This document shows positions 8,371 to 16,620 of a stretch of DNA of 64,000 nt, in pieces (position 1 is the stretch's first letter; each line of letters opens with the position of its first letter). The stretch lies in assembly GCA_038114465.1 (NCBI GenBank), contig JAYNQW010000001.1:248001-312000 (forward strand), written 5' to 3'. The stretch comes from CALINB01 sp938045325. GTDB lineage: Bacteria > Pseudomonadota > Alphaproteobacteria > Rhodospirillales > CALINB01. The translations under genes were made by a program, and so were the position numbers. The notes beneath the pieces are model-generated. The model was not told the origin of the DNA, made no database searches, and was given only the letters and a program-made list of their open reading frames with translations.

Positions 8371-9405
8371 TTAATTCAGTTTATTGACGGTGGGCGCCGG
8401 GGCTGGTTGTTTAAGCTGTTTGCTCTGTTCGTATTTTGTGAGGGCCGAAACCATGACATCCGAAAACCACCCGCCTTTCAAAGCCACGGCGCCAAGCGGC
8501 GGCTTGGCTCCCGGCAGGGCGGCGGTCTTCGAATCTGGCTGGTTGAATGTGAACCAGGGCGATGCTTCTTGCGAGGCTTCATGGGCTCGGGTGGCGCCGG
8601 CAGCTTGTTTTACTTTGGGCTTGAAGTCGAGCGGAGCATTGCGCGCATCGGCCGTTCGTTCGGCGTTTTGTGGCGCGTTGTTAATTTGTTGAAAGCGCTC
8701 GACGGCTTTTTCGAGGGCCAAGATTTGTTCTTCAGCGGCTGTCGGTGTAGCAGGAATGCCAGGCGTTGCTAAACTGGCGACCTGGATGTCTTTTTGCATC
8801 GGCGGATTCGATACGGAAGAAATTTGCGCGGATTGTTTACGGATAAATTCAGATTGCAGAATGTCGAGCTCGGCTTGGCTCGGTTTGGCGATCGTGATGG
8901 TTCCTATTGGCGGGCTAATGGATTCGGACGCGATCGTTGGCCGATCCTGTTTCCAAACGATATTTTGTAATTCGGACTTGCCGGTTTTGTCGGCAACGGC
9001 AGTTGTATCATCGCCGCCGAACAACCCGACGATATGTTCGCCAAGATCCTTGCCCGTTTCTTGGGAGATGGCGGCATTGACAATGGCGGCGCCGGCGCCA
9101 ATCGGTCCGCCAAATAATGTTCCGCCGATGATGCGCGGCATCATGGCGATTTGATCACCGGTTAATTCCCGGTACAGGGTTGAAACCACCGGTATGTGCT
9201 GCAGCGGATTAATAATGTCGAGAAAATCATCAAAGGTGAAACCGTCCTTGCCAAACAGGTGCTTTTCACCATCGACTTCAGACGCGCCGTTTTGATTGGC
9301 CGCCGCTGCTTTTGCCGCTTTCGCCTCGGCGATTTGACGCTGCCGGGCCGGCAAGTCATCAAATTTATGCAGCTCTTCGACCGTTAATTCATCCATGTCC
9401 CACAT
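8371..9405 (-). CDS. Conserved alphaproteobacterial protein of unknown function
   Basis: A 344-residue protein without a recognised function. The N-terminal 60 residues are charged and Ala/Lys-rich (helical, possibly coiled coil). A compact conserved core (about 75-150) contains FDDFLDIINPLQHIPVVSTLYRE in pieces, then a Gly/Ala-rich stretch GGTLFGGPIGAGAAIVNAAI that could insert in or lie on a membrane although it is short. The C-terminal half is Pro/Ala/Gln-rich and looks disordered, with a final helix (WFSDVMVSALTKYEQSKQLK). The core pattern recurs in proteins annotated only as hypothetical in Rhodospirillales (recollection, not checked). A second Met at 9396 is an alternative start. It lies directly upstream of the L,D-transpeptidase. 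Confidence 0.85.
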   Translation of the reverse strand: MWDMDELTVEELHKFDDLPARQRQIAEAKAAKAAAANQNGASEVDGEKHLFGKDGFTFDDFLDIINPLQHIPVVSTLYRELTGDQIAMMPRIIGGTLFGGPIGAGAAIVNAAISQETGKDLGEHIVGLFGGDDTTAVADKTGKSELQNIVWKQDRPTIASESISPPIGTITIAKPSQAELDILQSEFIRKQSAQISSVSNPPMQKDIQVASLATPGIPATPTAAEEQILALEKAVERFQQINNAPQNAERTADARNAPLDFKPKVKQAAGATRAHEASQEASPWFTFNQPDSKTAALPGAKPPLGAVALKGGWFSDVMVSALTKYEQSKQLKQPAPAPTVNKLN

Positions 9406-9623
9406 CCACTTCCCACAGCGTCCGTCCGTTAATTGTCCTCAAGGGCCCCTCCCACATGTTTCGCGGGCCCTCGAAGGCATAATAAGCAACGCAAGGGCCG
9501 TGCCAAATAAAATGCAGTAATTTCAATGATATAGATTCGATTTTGCGAGCGATTTAAGCCCAAAACCGGCCGCTAACGGCAAGATTTGCCGCATGCCTAA
9601 AGCGCGATGATTTAAGCCTGCGG

Positions 9624-10772
9624 CTAAAACTGGTGGCCGAGCCTGGCGGCCTTAGTGTTGAGGTAGGCTTCGTTATGCTCGTTGGAAGGAAATGCGTGGC
9701 TCACTTGCTCGGTGACCTCGACTCCGCAGCGCATCATGGTTTCGACTTTCTCCGGGTTGTTGGTCATCAGGCGGATTTTTGTAAACCCGAGTTGGCGCAG
9801 CATTTGTGCCGCGGGCAAATACACCCGCTCATCGGCATCGAAGCCCAGTTGCTCATTGGCATCCAGGGTATCGAATCCGCGATCCTGAAGGGTATAGGCG
9901 CGAAGTTTATTAACCAGGCCGATCCCTCGGCCCTCTTGGGCCAAGTAAAGTAAGACACCATTGCCCGCTGTTGCGATTTCCTGAATGGCACCGCGCAATT
10001 GATCGCCGCAATCACACCTTAACGATCCGAGCAGGTCGCCGGTGAAGCATTCTGAATGAATGCGGGCCAACACCGCATCGTCGGATTGGGCGGGATTGCC
10101 GATGATGATCGCTATGTGCTCAAGTCCGCCATCGACAGGACGAAAGGCAATAACTCGGCTTTCTTCGGCGTCCAACAGCGGCACGCTGGCTTCGCTGACA
10201 ATGGTTAAGCGGCGTGCTGAGGTATGTTCATATTGAAATATATCGCCCGCATCGACCAACAGAATATTGTGGCGAGCAGTCCATGCGGCCAGGTCATCGG
10301 CATTGGGGTCTTCAAGCGGCGCCACCACCGTTACCGGCAACAGCCGCGCTATTTTTGCCAATCCGACACTGGCACAATTGCCGCTGTAGCGTTCGGTTTC
10401 TACGGCTTTGATATGAAGATTCTTCAGTGAAACTTCGGCCAAGGGGTCGGCCAGGGCTTGGACCGCATCGGCCGTAAGCTCGCTCTCGAAGGAAAGATGT
10501 ACGGGATTGATGGCAGCCTGCACGAGTTCCAGAACGGCCGCCCGGCGCGCCGTGATCATTAAGGAAAGCCTTGAATGACTGGCGGCGGATAGTTGCGACA
10601 ACGTTTCGGGAGTCGCGCCTTCGGCGGCGAGCGCTAAAACCGCCGTGCCGCCGGCTCCGCGAATCGCGACAAATCGCCCCCGTCTGATCTCCGATACGGC
10701 ACGGTCCACGGCCAGCAAGGTTGCCGGCTCGCGTGATGCGGGCATCGGGATTAATTCAAAACGGTGTGGCAT
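9624..10772 (-). CDS. ribA: GTP cyclohydrolase II with degenerate RibB-like N-terminal domain
   Basis: A 382-residue protein. The C-terminal half (about 185-382) is a complete GTP cyclohydrolase II: zinc ligands in RIHSECFTGDLLGSLRCDCGD in two pieces (C, then C-x-C), the catalytic QEGRGIGL loop, and AYTLQDRGFDTLDAN. It opens GTP to the pyrimidine precursor of riboflavin. The N-terminal half begins with AVDRAVSEIRRGRFVAIRG, laid out like a DHBP synthase (RibB) domain, but the acidic active-site cluster of RibB is missing, so it is probably non-catalytic. It is divergent from the response-regulator gene. No FMN riboswitch was seen upstream. Confidence 0.93.
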   Translation of the reverse strand: MPHRFELIPMPASREPATLLAVDRAVSEIRRGRFVAIRGAGGTAVLALAAEGATPETLSQLSAASHSRLSLMITARRAAVLELVQAAINPVHLSFESELTADAVQALADPLAEVSLKNLHIKAVETERYSGNCASVGLAKIARLLPVTVVAPLEDPNADDLAAWTARHNILLVDAGDIFQYEHTSARRLTIVSEASVPLLDAEESRVIAFRPVDGGLEHIAIIIGNPAQSDDAVLARIHSECFTGDLLGSLRCDCGDQLRGAIQEIATAGNGVLLYLAQEGRGIGLVNKLRAYTLQDRGFDTLDANEQLGFDADERVYLPAAQMLRQLGFTKIRLMTNNPEKVETMMRCGVEVTEQVSHAFPSNEHNEAYLNTKAARLGHQF

Positions 10773-10959
10773 GGTCGTTCAACGTTGCCTAATTAGGGCC
10801 TGGCCGTCAATGCGCCGGTTTAAGCTCATACAAATACAGGATTTTTCTTTGATTTCAAAGAGTTAAATAATTAGCCGCGATGTGAGCTGATAATTGTGCC
10901 GTGTCGGTTGGCGGCGGCGTGACGTATTCGAGACTTCATGGATTGGCGCAGCTAATTCG

Positions 10960-10992
10960 TTTAAGGTGTCTCGTTTTTCGCGACACCTTAAA
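10960..10992 (+). promoter_or_regulatory. Leader hairpin upstream of response-regulator gene
   Basis: An exact 11-bp inverted repeat, TTTAAGGTGTC (10960-10970) and GACACCTTAAA (10982-10992), with an 11-base loop, ending 30 bases before the ATG at 11023. A third copy of TTTAAGG lies at 11002-11008, touching the ribosome-binding site AAGGCAGGA (11005-11013), and can pair with CCTTAAA (10986-10992) instead. The element could act as an RNA switch or, as DNA, as a dyad operator. Confidence 0.55.
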
Positions 10993-11022
10993 GGCGAAGA
11001 ATTTAAGGCAGGATCAATAATT

Positions 11023-11712
11023 ATGACGAACGGCAAGCAAGTCTTATTAATCGATGACGACGATGCATTACTGGAAATGCTGAGCGAGCAGCTCCAACTG
11101 CACGAAGAATTTACAACGACGGCTGTGGCAACGGCGGCGGATGCGCTTGAGGCGACAAAAAAAGACTATTTCGACGTCATCATTTTAGATGTTGGTTTGC
11201 CGGATATGGATGGCCGTGAAGCTTGCCGTCTGATGCGTCGGAACGGCGTTAAGTCTCCGATTATTATGCTGACCGGTGCGGATACGGACGCGGATACGAT
11301 TTTAGGCCTCGATTCGGGTGCCAACGATTATATCACCAAGCCGTTTCGATTGGGCGTTTTGCTGGCACGTTTGCGGGCGCATATTCGCCAGCACGAACGC
11401 AGTGACGATGCGGTTTTCACTATCGGGCCCTACACCTTTCAGCCCGGCAACAAACAATTGGTCGACCCGAACTCCAGTAAAAAAATCCGTCTCACGGATA
11501 AAGAGGCGGCGATTTTAAAATTCCTTTATCGCTCGAGCGATAAAGTCGTCAGCCGGGATATGTTGTTGGATGAGGTTTGGGGCTATAACGCTGGCGTCAC
11601 GACTCATACATTGGAGACTCATGTCTACCGGCTGCGGCAAAAGATCGAAACGGATCCATCAAATGCACAGATCTTGCTGACGGAGCCAGGCGGTTACCGC
11701 TTGGCTGTGTAA
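11023..11712 (+). CDS. OmpR/PhoB-family response regulator (orphan)
   Basis: A 229-residue two-domain regulator. The receiver domain has the acidic pocket IDDDD (10-14), phosphoacceptor Asp56 in IILDVGLPD, the switch residue Thr84 and Lys106 in the YITKPF loop. The C-terminal winged helix (about 125-229) has the KEAAILKFLYRSSDKVVSRDMLL and THTLETHVYRLRQKIE recognition-helix pattern of OmpR/PhoB. No histidine kinase gene is next to it; instead an adenylate cyclase follows after 20 bases, suggesting co-transcription. Start: the reading frame extends upstream to 10894, but ATG 11023 begins at the normal receiver-domain start and has AAGGCAGGA upstream. A strong hairpin lies in the leader. Confidence 0.93.
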   Translation: MTNGKQVLLIDDDDALLEMLSEQLQLHEEFTTTAVATAADALEATKKDYFDVIILDVGLPDMDGREACRLMRRNGVKSPIIMLTGADTDADTILGLDSGANDYITKPFRLGVLLARLRAHIRQHERSDDAVFTIGPYTFQPGNKQLVDPNSSKKIRLTDKEAAILKFLYRSSDKVVSRDMLLDEVWGYNAGVTTHTLETHVYRLRQKIETDPSNAQILLTEPGGYRLAV

Positions 11713-11732
11713 CGCGCGCTGATCACAAAAAT

Positions 11733-13082
11733 ATGCGGCAGGCCTTCATCAATTTTTTCGGGGTTGGCGAGCACCGGGACCTTCCTAGCAATGTGCTGGC
11801 CAATATCCGTCATCAGCAAGAGAATGGCGAAATTCTTGTTAGTGTCATTCAATTTGCAATCATCATTGTTTTTTCAGCGCTTTATGCCGCCTCGCCAAAA
11901 CCACAAACGTTGGTGCCGATAAACTCACCAATTCCCTGGTTTTTAGGAATCTACTTTCTGTTTACCGTTTTGCGGCTCAGCTTATCCGTTCAGAGGCGTC
12001 TGCCAAATTGGCTGATCGGCACCTCGGTGATCATGGATATGGCCCTGCTCCTGGGCATGATTTGGAGCTTTCACATTCAATATTCTCAGCCGCCGTCGTT
12101 TTATTTAAAGGCGCCGACTTTGTTATACGCATTTATTTTTATTGCCTTGCGTGCGCTGCGCTTTGAAACCCGGTACGTTATTTTATCCGGCGTCGTCGCA
12201 GCAATCGGCTGGCTGTTATTGATGATGTATGCCGCGTGGTTTCACACCAATGACATGCCTTTGATAACGAGGGATTACGTTCAGTATATGACGTCGAACT
12301 ATCTCTTGGTTGGCGCAGAGGTCGACAAGATCATTTCTATTCTACTGGTAACGGGCATTGTTGCCCTGGCCGTGCGCCGTGCGCGGGTGCTGTTGGTGCG
12401 CTCGATAAAAGAAACGGCCAGCACGCAATCTTTATCCCGTTTTTTTGATACGGAGGTTGCCCGGCAAATCGCCAGCGGGCGAAATGAATTGACTCCCGGT
12501 AAGGGCGTGGCCCGGGAAGCGGCCATTGTTTGTGTCGACATTCGCGGCTTTACGCCCTTAAGCGAATCGATGAGTCCAGGCGAGCTTGTAAACTTCATTA
12601 CCGAATATCAGTCACGCACGGTCCCGGCGATGACAAAGAATAACGGCGCCATCGATAAGTTCTTAGGTGATGGTTTGTTGGTTACCTTCGGTGCGGTAAA
12701 ACGAAGCGCGACTTATGCCGCCGATGCGCTGTGCGCGATCGACGACCTGATGGCGGCGGCGGACCGTTGGAATGAAGAGCGGGCGCAGCAGAACTTGCCG
12801 CCGGTCGGTATCGGCGCCGCTGTGGTCTGCGGCGATGTCGTTTGCGGGGTGATTGGCGATGCGGACCGGCTCGAATTTACGGTCTTGGGCGAGGCGGTCA
12901 ATTTATCGGCCAAGCTCGAATCCCACACCAAACAAGAGAAAGTCCGCGCCCTTGCCACCGCGAAAACGTACGCCATTGCCGAACAGCAGGGTTATGAGGC
13001 GAAACCGCACCACCGAACGTTGTTTCGGCGCGCGGTAGGCGGGGTAAACACGCCGATGGATATCGTTGTTCTTGCGGAATAA
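11733..13082 (+). CDS. Membrane-bound class III adenylate cyclase
   Basis: A 449-residue protein. About six transmembrane helices fill residues 35-220 (for example ILVSVIQFAIIIVFSALYAA and ILLVTGIVALAV), followed directly by a class III nucleotide cyclase domain (about 255-449). Catalytic features: VDIRGFTPLSE with metal ligand Asp269, DKFLGDG with the adenine-selecting Lys309 and second metal ligand Asp313, and EFTVLGEAVNLSAKLE, the dimer-interface strand. It should make cAMP from ATP as a homodimer, with the membrane part as a possible sensor. It is downstream of the orphan response regulator by 20 bases. A GC-rich 12-bp hairpin with a short T-run about 50 bases after the stop may terminate the transcript. 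Confidence 0.93.
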   Translation: MRQAFINFFGVGEHRDLPSNVLANIRHQQENGEILVSVIQFAIIIVFSALYAASPKPQTLVPINSPIPWFLGIYFLFTVLRLSLSVQRRLPNWLIGTSVIMDMALLLGMIWSFHIQYSQPPSFYLKAPTLLYAFIFIALRALRFETRYVILSGVVAAIGWLLLMMYAAWFHTNDMPLITRDYVQYMTSNYLLVGAEVDKIISILLVTGIVALAVRRARVLLVRSIKETASTQSLSRFFDTEVARQIASGRNELTPGKGVAREAAIVCVDIRGFTPLSESMSPGELVNFITEYQSRTVPAMTKNNGAIDKFLGDGLLVTFGAVKRSATYAADALCAIDDLMAAADRWNEERAQQNLPPVGIGAAVVCGDVVCGVIGDADRLEFTVLGEAVNLSAKLESHTKQEKVRALATAKTYAIAEQQGYEAKPHHRTLFRRAVGGVNTPMDIVVLAE

Positions 13083-13404
13083 ATTTACTAAAATTTTTTC
13101 TTTTAAAAACAAATGTCTAGAGCCTAAATGACGAGCGCCCGGCTAGGGGGGAGGGCCGGGCGCTCGGTGCTCTTTTGACAGAGCTTCGGGTCTGGATTGT
13201 TAAAATCCATCCCTGAGTGGTCCGAATCCGGTGCGAACCGGACCATTCCATCTGAAGAACAAATGGTGTGGCCTTTGTCATTTGTCCAGGGGTCCAATAC
13301 ACATCTGCCATGCGGCAACTGCATGTGTCGACGGAATCCCAAAATTTTTCAACGGCATAGTCAGCACCGTTTTTGTCATTATATTTTTTGGTGGCGAAAA
13401 AGGA
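13083..13404. other. Hairpin-rich intergenic region between cyclase and lolA
   Basis: A 322-base gap between converging genes with no convincing coding frame. It holds a series of inverted repeats: 13132-13166 (12 bp), 13215-13248 (10 bp with one G-U), 13259-13285 (7 bp), 13299-13328 (6 bp outer, 4 bp inner) and 13351-13375 (5 bp followed by five T). The G-U pair in the second favours a plus-strand RNA. It could be a long 3' UTR of the cyclase mRNA or an unannotated small RNA. Confidence 0.5.
13132..13174 (+). terminator. Possible intrinsic terminator after adenylate cyclase gene
   Basis: CGAGCGCCCGGC (13132-13143) pairs exactly with GCCGGGCGCTCG (13155-13166), a 12-bp GC-rich stem with an 11-base loop, followed a few bases later by CTCTTTT. 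The T-run is short and offset, so it may be a processed 3' structure rather than a strong terminator. Confidence 0.5.
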
Positions 13405-14142
13405 TTACGTGTCGTCGCGGTAAAGCTCGTAATCAGGATCCTCGAATTTGAATATTTTCGGATCGATCGGCACGCTAAAGCGCGAGCGCAGCAGGGAGAC
13501 TGTCGTGACCACGCCCTGGGCGTCCGTGATGACCCATTTCTTTAACGTCAGCGGTTTATCGCTGAATACCAGCGTCACGACGCCTTCTTCGGGATCTTCC
13601 TTCTTAAACACGCTAAGGCGCACAATGCCTGGGCTGCGGGTGACATTTCGGACCCGTAACGGGCCGTGGGTGAAGCGGATGTTCTTTTGCAGCAGGATAT
13701 TTGCCGGGGTATCGGCGAGATCGATATAGGAAATCTGCTCGAGTTCCTTATCGTGATAGATCAGCGATTTGCCGTCGGCGACGATTTCAATCTTTGAAGG
13801 CGGTGCGTAATCGATGCGCATTTTGCCGGGCCGGGAAATATAGAGGCGCCCCTCGGCATAACCGCCGCTGGACGACACCTGCAGGAATCGAGCCGCCACG
13901 GTCGAAAGCTCATTGAGGTAGGCCTCAATACGCTTGATGTCGGCGCGGTCTTGTGATGTCAGCTTGGCCAGTTGATCTGCCTGCGCGGCGGACAGGCTTA
14001 AAAGTGTCAAGCACACAAACAAGAATCCGGCCCGTAAGCCGATCGCAATCCGTCGGAATGATGGAAAAATTCGGTTAAGGCGAAACCAGTTCGCCGACTT
14101 GACCGATAAGAACTTCGCGGCGCCCCACGCGGTTTGCTTCAC
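13405..14142 (-). CDS. lolA: Outer-membrane lipoprotein carrier protein LolA
   Basis: A LolA-family periplasmic chaperone that ferries lipoproteins from LolCDE to the outer membrane. Seen: hydrophobic signal core FLFVCLTLLSLSAAQA, then the LolA fold with EGRLYISRPGKMRIDY, IVADGKSLIYHDKELEQ and LADTPANILLQKNIRF. No ATG gives a sensible start. The best start is GTG 14142, which has AAGGAAGG eight bases upstream and yields 245 residues with an unusually long basic N-region before the signal core. It overlaps the 3' end of ftsK by 68 bases. ATG codons further upstream (to 14352) lie deeper in ftsK without ribosome sites. The ftsK-lolA order is common in alphaproteobacteria. Confidence 0.88.
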   Translation of the reverse strand: MKQTAWGAAKFLSVKSANWFRLNRIFPSFRRIAIGLRAGFLFVCLTLLSLSAAQADQLAKLTSQDRADIKRIEAYLNELSTVAARFLQVSSSGGYAEGRLYISRPGKMRIDYAPPSKIEIVADGKSLIYHDKELEQISYIDLADTPANILLQKNIRFTHGPLRVRNVTRSPGIVRLSVFKKEDPEEGVVTLVFSDKPLTLKKWVITDAQGVVTTVSLLRSRFSVPIDPKIFKFEDPDYELYRDDT

Positions 14143-16585
14143 TGACAACACCTTCCTTTTCCATACGCTCGATAATGCGCGCGGCTCGATTATAACCGAT
14201 TTGCAGATGGCGCTGAATGAAACTTGTCGAGGCTTTGTTTTCCCGTGCAACCAGGGCGACAGCTTCGTCATAAAGCTCATCGCCGGATTTCTCACTTGTG
14301 CTGCCCGGCAGGCCGGTTGCGGCCTCGGGAGCCTCGGCGGTAATTTCTTCAAGATACGTCGGCTCGCCTTGTTCTTTCAGGAAGTTGACGATGTGCTCGA
14401 CCTCTTCATCCGAAACGAATGGGCCGTGTACCCGAGTGATGCGCCCGCCGCCTTCCATAAACAGCATGTCGCCTTGGCCGAGCAGTTGTTCGGCACCTTG
14501 TTCGCCCAAAATGGTGCGGCTGTCGATTTTCGAGGTGACCTGGAAGCTGATCCGGGTCGGGAAGTTCGCCTTGATCGTGCCGGTGATCACATCGACCGAT
14601 GGGCGTTGCGTCGCCATGATGAGATGAATACCGGCGGCGCGCGCCATTTGTGCTAGGCGTTGAACGGCTGCTTCAATATCCTTGCCCGCGACCAGCATGA
14701 GGTCGGCCATCTCGTCGACGATGACGACGATCAACGGCAGCGGGTCCATGCTCAAGGGTTGTTCTTCAAACACCGGCTTGCCGTTTTCATCGAACCCGGT
14801 TTGCACTTTGCGAGTCAGCTCTTCGCCTTTCTTTTTCACCTCGGCGATGCGTTTGTTGTAGCCCGCAACGTTCCGAACACCGATGTGTGACATCAGCCGG
14901 TAGCGCTCTTCCATTTCGCGGACCGCCCATTTTAACGCCATGACGGCCTTGCCGGGTTCCGTGACAACCGGTGTGATCAAATGCGGAATGCCTTCATAGA
15001 CGGAAAGCTCCAACATCTTCGGATCGATCATGATCATTTTGCATTGATCCGGCGGCAGCTGATATAGCAGCGACAAGATCATAGTATTGATCGCGACCGA
15101 TTTACCGGAACCCGTTGTGCCGGCGATCAGCAAATGTGGCATGCGCGACAGATCCGGGATGATGGGTTTGCCGCCGATATCCTTACCAAGCGCAAGGTTG
15201 AGCTTGCCCGAAACTTTGTCCATGGAGTCGGAGGCGAGGATTTCTCGCAAATAAACCATTTCTCGCTCGACATTCGGTAGCTCGATACCGATGGCGTTGC
15301 GACCCGGCACGACAGCGACGCGCACGGAAACCGCGCTCATGGAGCGTGCAATATCGTCGGCTAAGCCGATGACGCGGGATGTTTTTGTGCCGGGTGCGGG
15401 CTCAAGTTCATAAAGCGTGACCACGGGGCCGGGACGGACTTTGATGATTTCGCCACGCACGCCGAATTCTTCCAACACGTTTGAAAGCATCACAGCGTTT
15501 TGCTGCAAGGCGTCTTGGCTGAGCCGACTGCTTTTTACCGACGTGTCGGGCGCTTCGAGCAAATCGAACGGCGGAATTTGATGTTCTTCCTGCCCGGATA
15601 ATTTCAGCTTGCCTTGACGGGCCTCGGCTTCGCGGCGTCCGGTTTTCACTTTTTGCAGCATGGGGGCCACCAAATCAGACGGCGCCTTCGCCTTAACGGC
15701 GGCCGTTGATTCTGCGGTTGTGCTTGCCGGCACGTTTTCTAGATCAGTGTTCGCCTGCTCGCCGAAAACCGGTTCATGCCGGCCAGTGCCATCACGGCGC
15801 TGAACAGAAAAAGAAATTTTAAATGGCCAAAGAAAGCGCAACGGCTTTTTAAAGATGCCCGTGATCGGCGCAGCAATCGTATCTTTAATGGAATACGATG
15901 ACAAATTGGTACGATCACCGATATGGGCACTTAAGGCCGAAATACCCTGAACACTTCCCTGAATGCCCTTTTGAACACCTGTCGTCACGCCGTGCATGCC
16001 GGCATGCCATTCGGACCAGGCGATGTTCAACGCGGTGAAGAATGATGCGATACCGATGATCATCATAAAGGCACCGATACCAACGTCGTTGAAGACAGGA
16101 TGAATAAGTTGCGTTAACGAAACCAATTTCGGCATCAACAATCCGCCGAAGACACCACCGAGGCCGACACCGAACGGCCACATGTCCGGCATGGGCATCG
16201 CCGCTAATGCCGTGCTGATGCTAAAAACAGCGATGGCTAAAAGCACGAACCGCATCCAAAATAAATGGATTGGTTTGTGAGTCATGATTTTCCAACCCCA
16301 GGCCAAACAAACGATCGAAGGAATCAAGCAAGCGACCCCAAATGTTTGCAGAAGAATATCGGCGGTATAGGCACCAAACAGGCCGAGGACATTTTGTATA
16401 GAGTCCGCTGTTGCGGTATTAAAGGATGGGTCTGATGGCGAGAACGTTGCGAGCGCGGCGATAAGGGCAAGCGATAAGCCCATCAGTCCAAGGCCGCCTG
16501 CTTCGCTGAGGCGGCGCTTGAAAAATTCAATCGTTCCGTCTGGCAAAATACCGCCGGATCCAGCCCTGTTCATCGTTCGCGCCAT
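14075..16585 (-). CDS. ftsK: DNA translocase FtsK
   Basis: An 836-residue FtsK/SpoIIIE protein. Four to five N-terminal membrane helices (about 30-200) anchor it at the septum. A variable linker (about 230-340) precedes the motor: Walker A AGTTGSGKS near residue 487 and Walker B VIVDEMADL near 620. The C-terminal gamma winged helix (DELYDEAVALVARENKAST, then IQRHLQIGYNRAARIIERM) reads polar KOPS-like sequences and activates XerCD. It pumps chromosome dimers clear of the division plane. The linker is short compared with E. coli FtsK, as usual for alphaproteobacteria. Start ATG 16585; a second Met four codons on is possible. It lies 35 bases downstream of the aminotransferase gene. Confidence 0.97.
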   Translation of the reverse strand: MARTMNRAGSGGILPDGTIEFFKRRLSEAGGLGLMGLSLALIAALATFSPSDPSFNTATADSIQNVLGLFGAYTADILLQTFGVACLIPSIVCLAWGWKIMTHKPIHLFWMRFVLLAIAVFSISTALAAMPMPDMWPFGVGLGGVFGGLLMPKLVSLTQLIHPVFNDVGIGAFMMIIGIASFFTALNIAWSEWHAGMHGVTTGVQKGIQGSVQGISALSAHIGDRTNLSSYSIKDTIAAPITGIFKKPLRFLWPFKISFSVQRRDGTGRHEPVFGEQANTDLENVPASTTAESTAAVKAKAPSDLVAPMLQKVKTGRREAEARQGKLKLSGQEEHQIPPFDLLEAPDTSVKSSRLSQDALQQNAVMLSNVLEEFGVRGEIIKVRPGPVVTLYELEPAPGTKTSRVIGLADDIARSMSAVSVRVAVVPGRNAIGIELPNVEREMVYLREILASDSMDKVSGKLNLALGKDIGGKPIIPDLSRMPHLLIAGTTGSGKSVAINTMILSLLYQLPPDQCKMIMIDPKMLELSVYEGIPHLITPVVTEPGKAVMALKWAVREMEERYRLMSHIGVRNVAGYNKRIAEVKKKGEELTRKVQTGFDENGKPVFEEQPLSMDPLPLIVVIVDEMADLMLVAGKDIEAAVQRLAQMARAAGIHLIMATQRPSVDVITGTIKANFPTRISFQVTSKIDSRTILGEQGAEQLLGQGDMLFMEGGGRITRVHGPFVSDEEVEHIVNFLKEQGEPTYLEEITAEAPEAATGLPGSTSEKSGDELYDEAVALVARENKASTSFIQRHLQIGYNRAARIIERMEKEGVVSEANRVGRREVLIGQVGELVSP

Positions 16586-16620
16586 GGCAAATGATGTACA
16601 AGATTCGAATTACCAAGACC

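Noticed and set aside
9440..9475. Inverted repeat with GGGCCC arms upstream of the unknown gene
   Set aside because: Seven-bp arms that are largely self-palindromic with a 16-base loop and no T-run; not distinguishable from chance in GC-rich sequence.
10847..10860. Palindrome CTTTGATTTCAAAG in the ribA/regulator gap
   Set aside because: Short AT-rich dyad; not an FNR or CRP site by spacing, and no second copy was seen.
13197..13545. Plus-strand open frames across the cyclase/lolA gap
   Set aside because: They run antisense into lolA, have no ribosome sites and show no protein-like composition.
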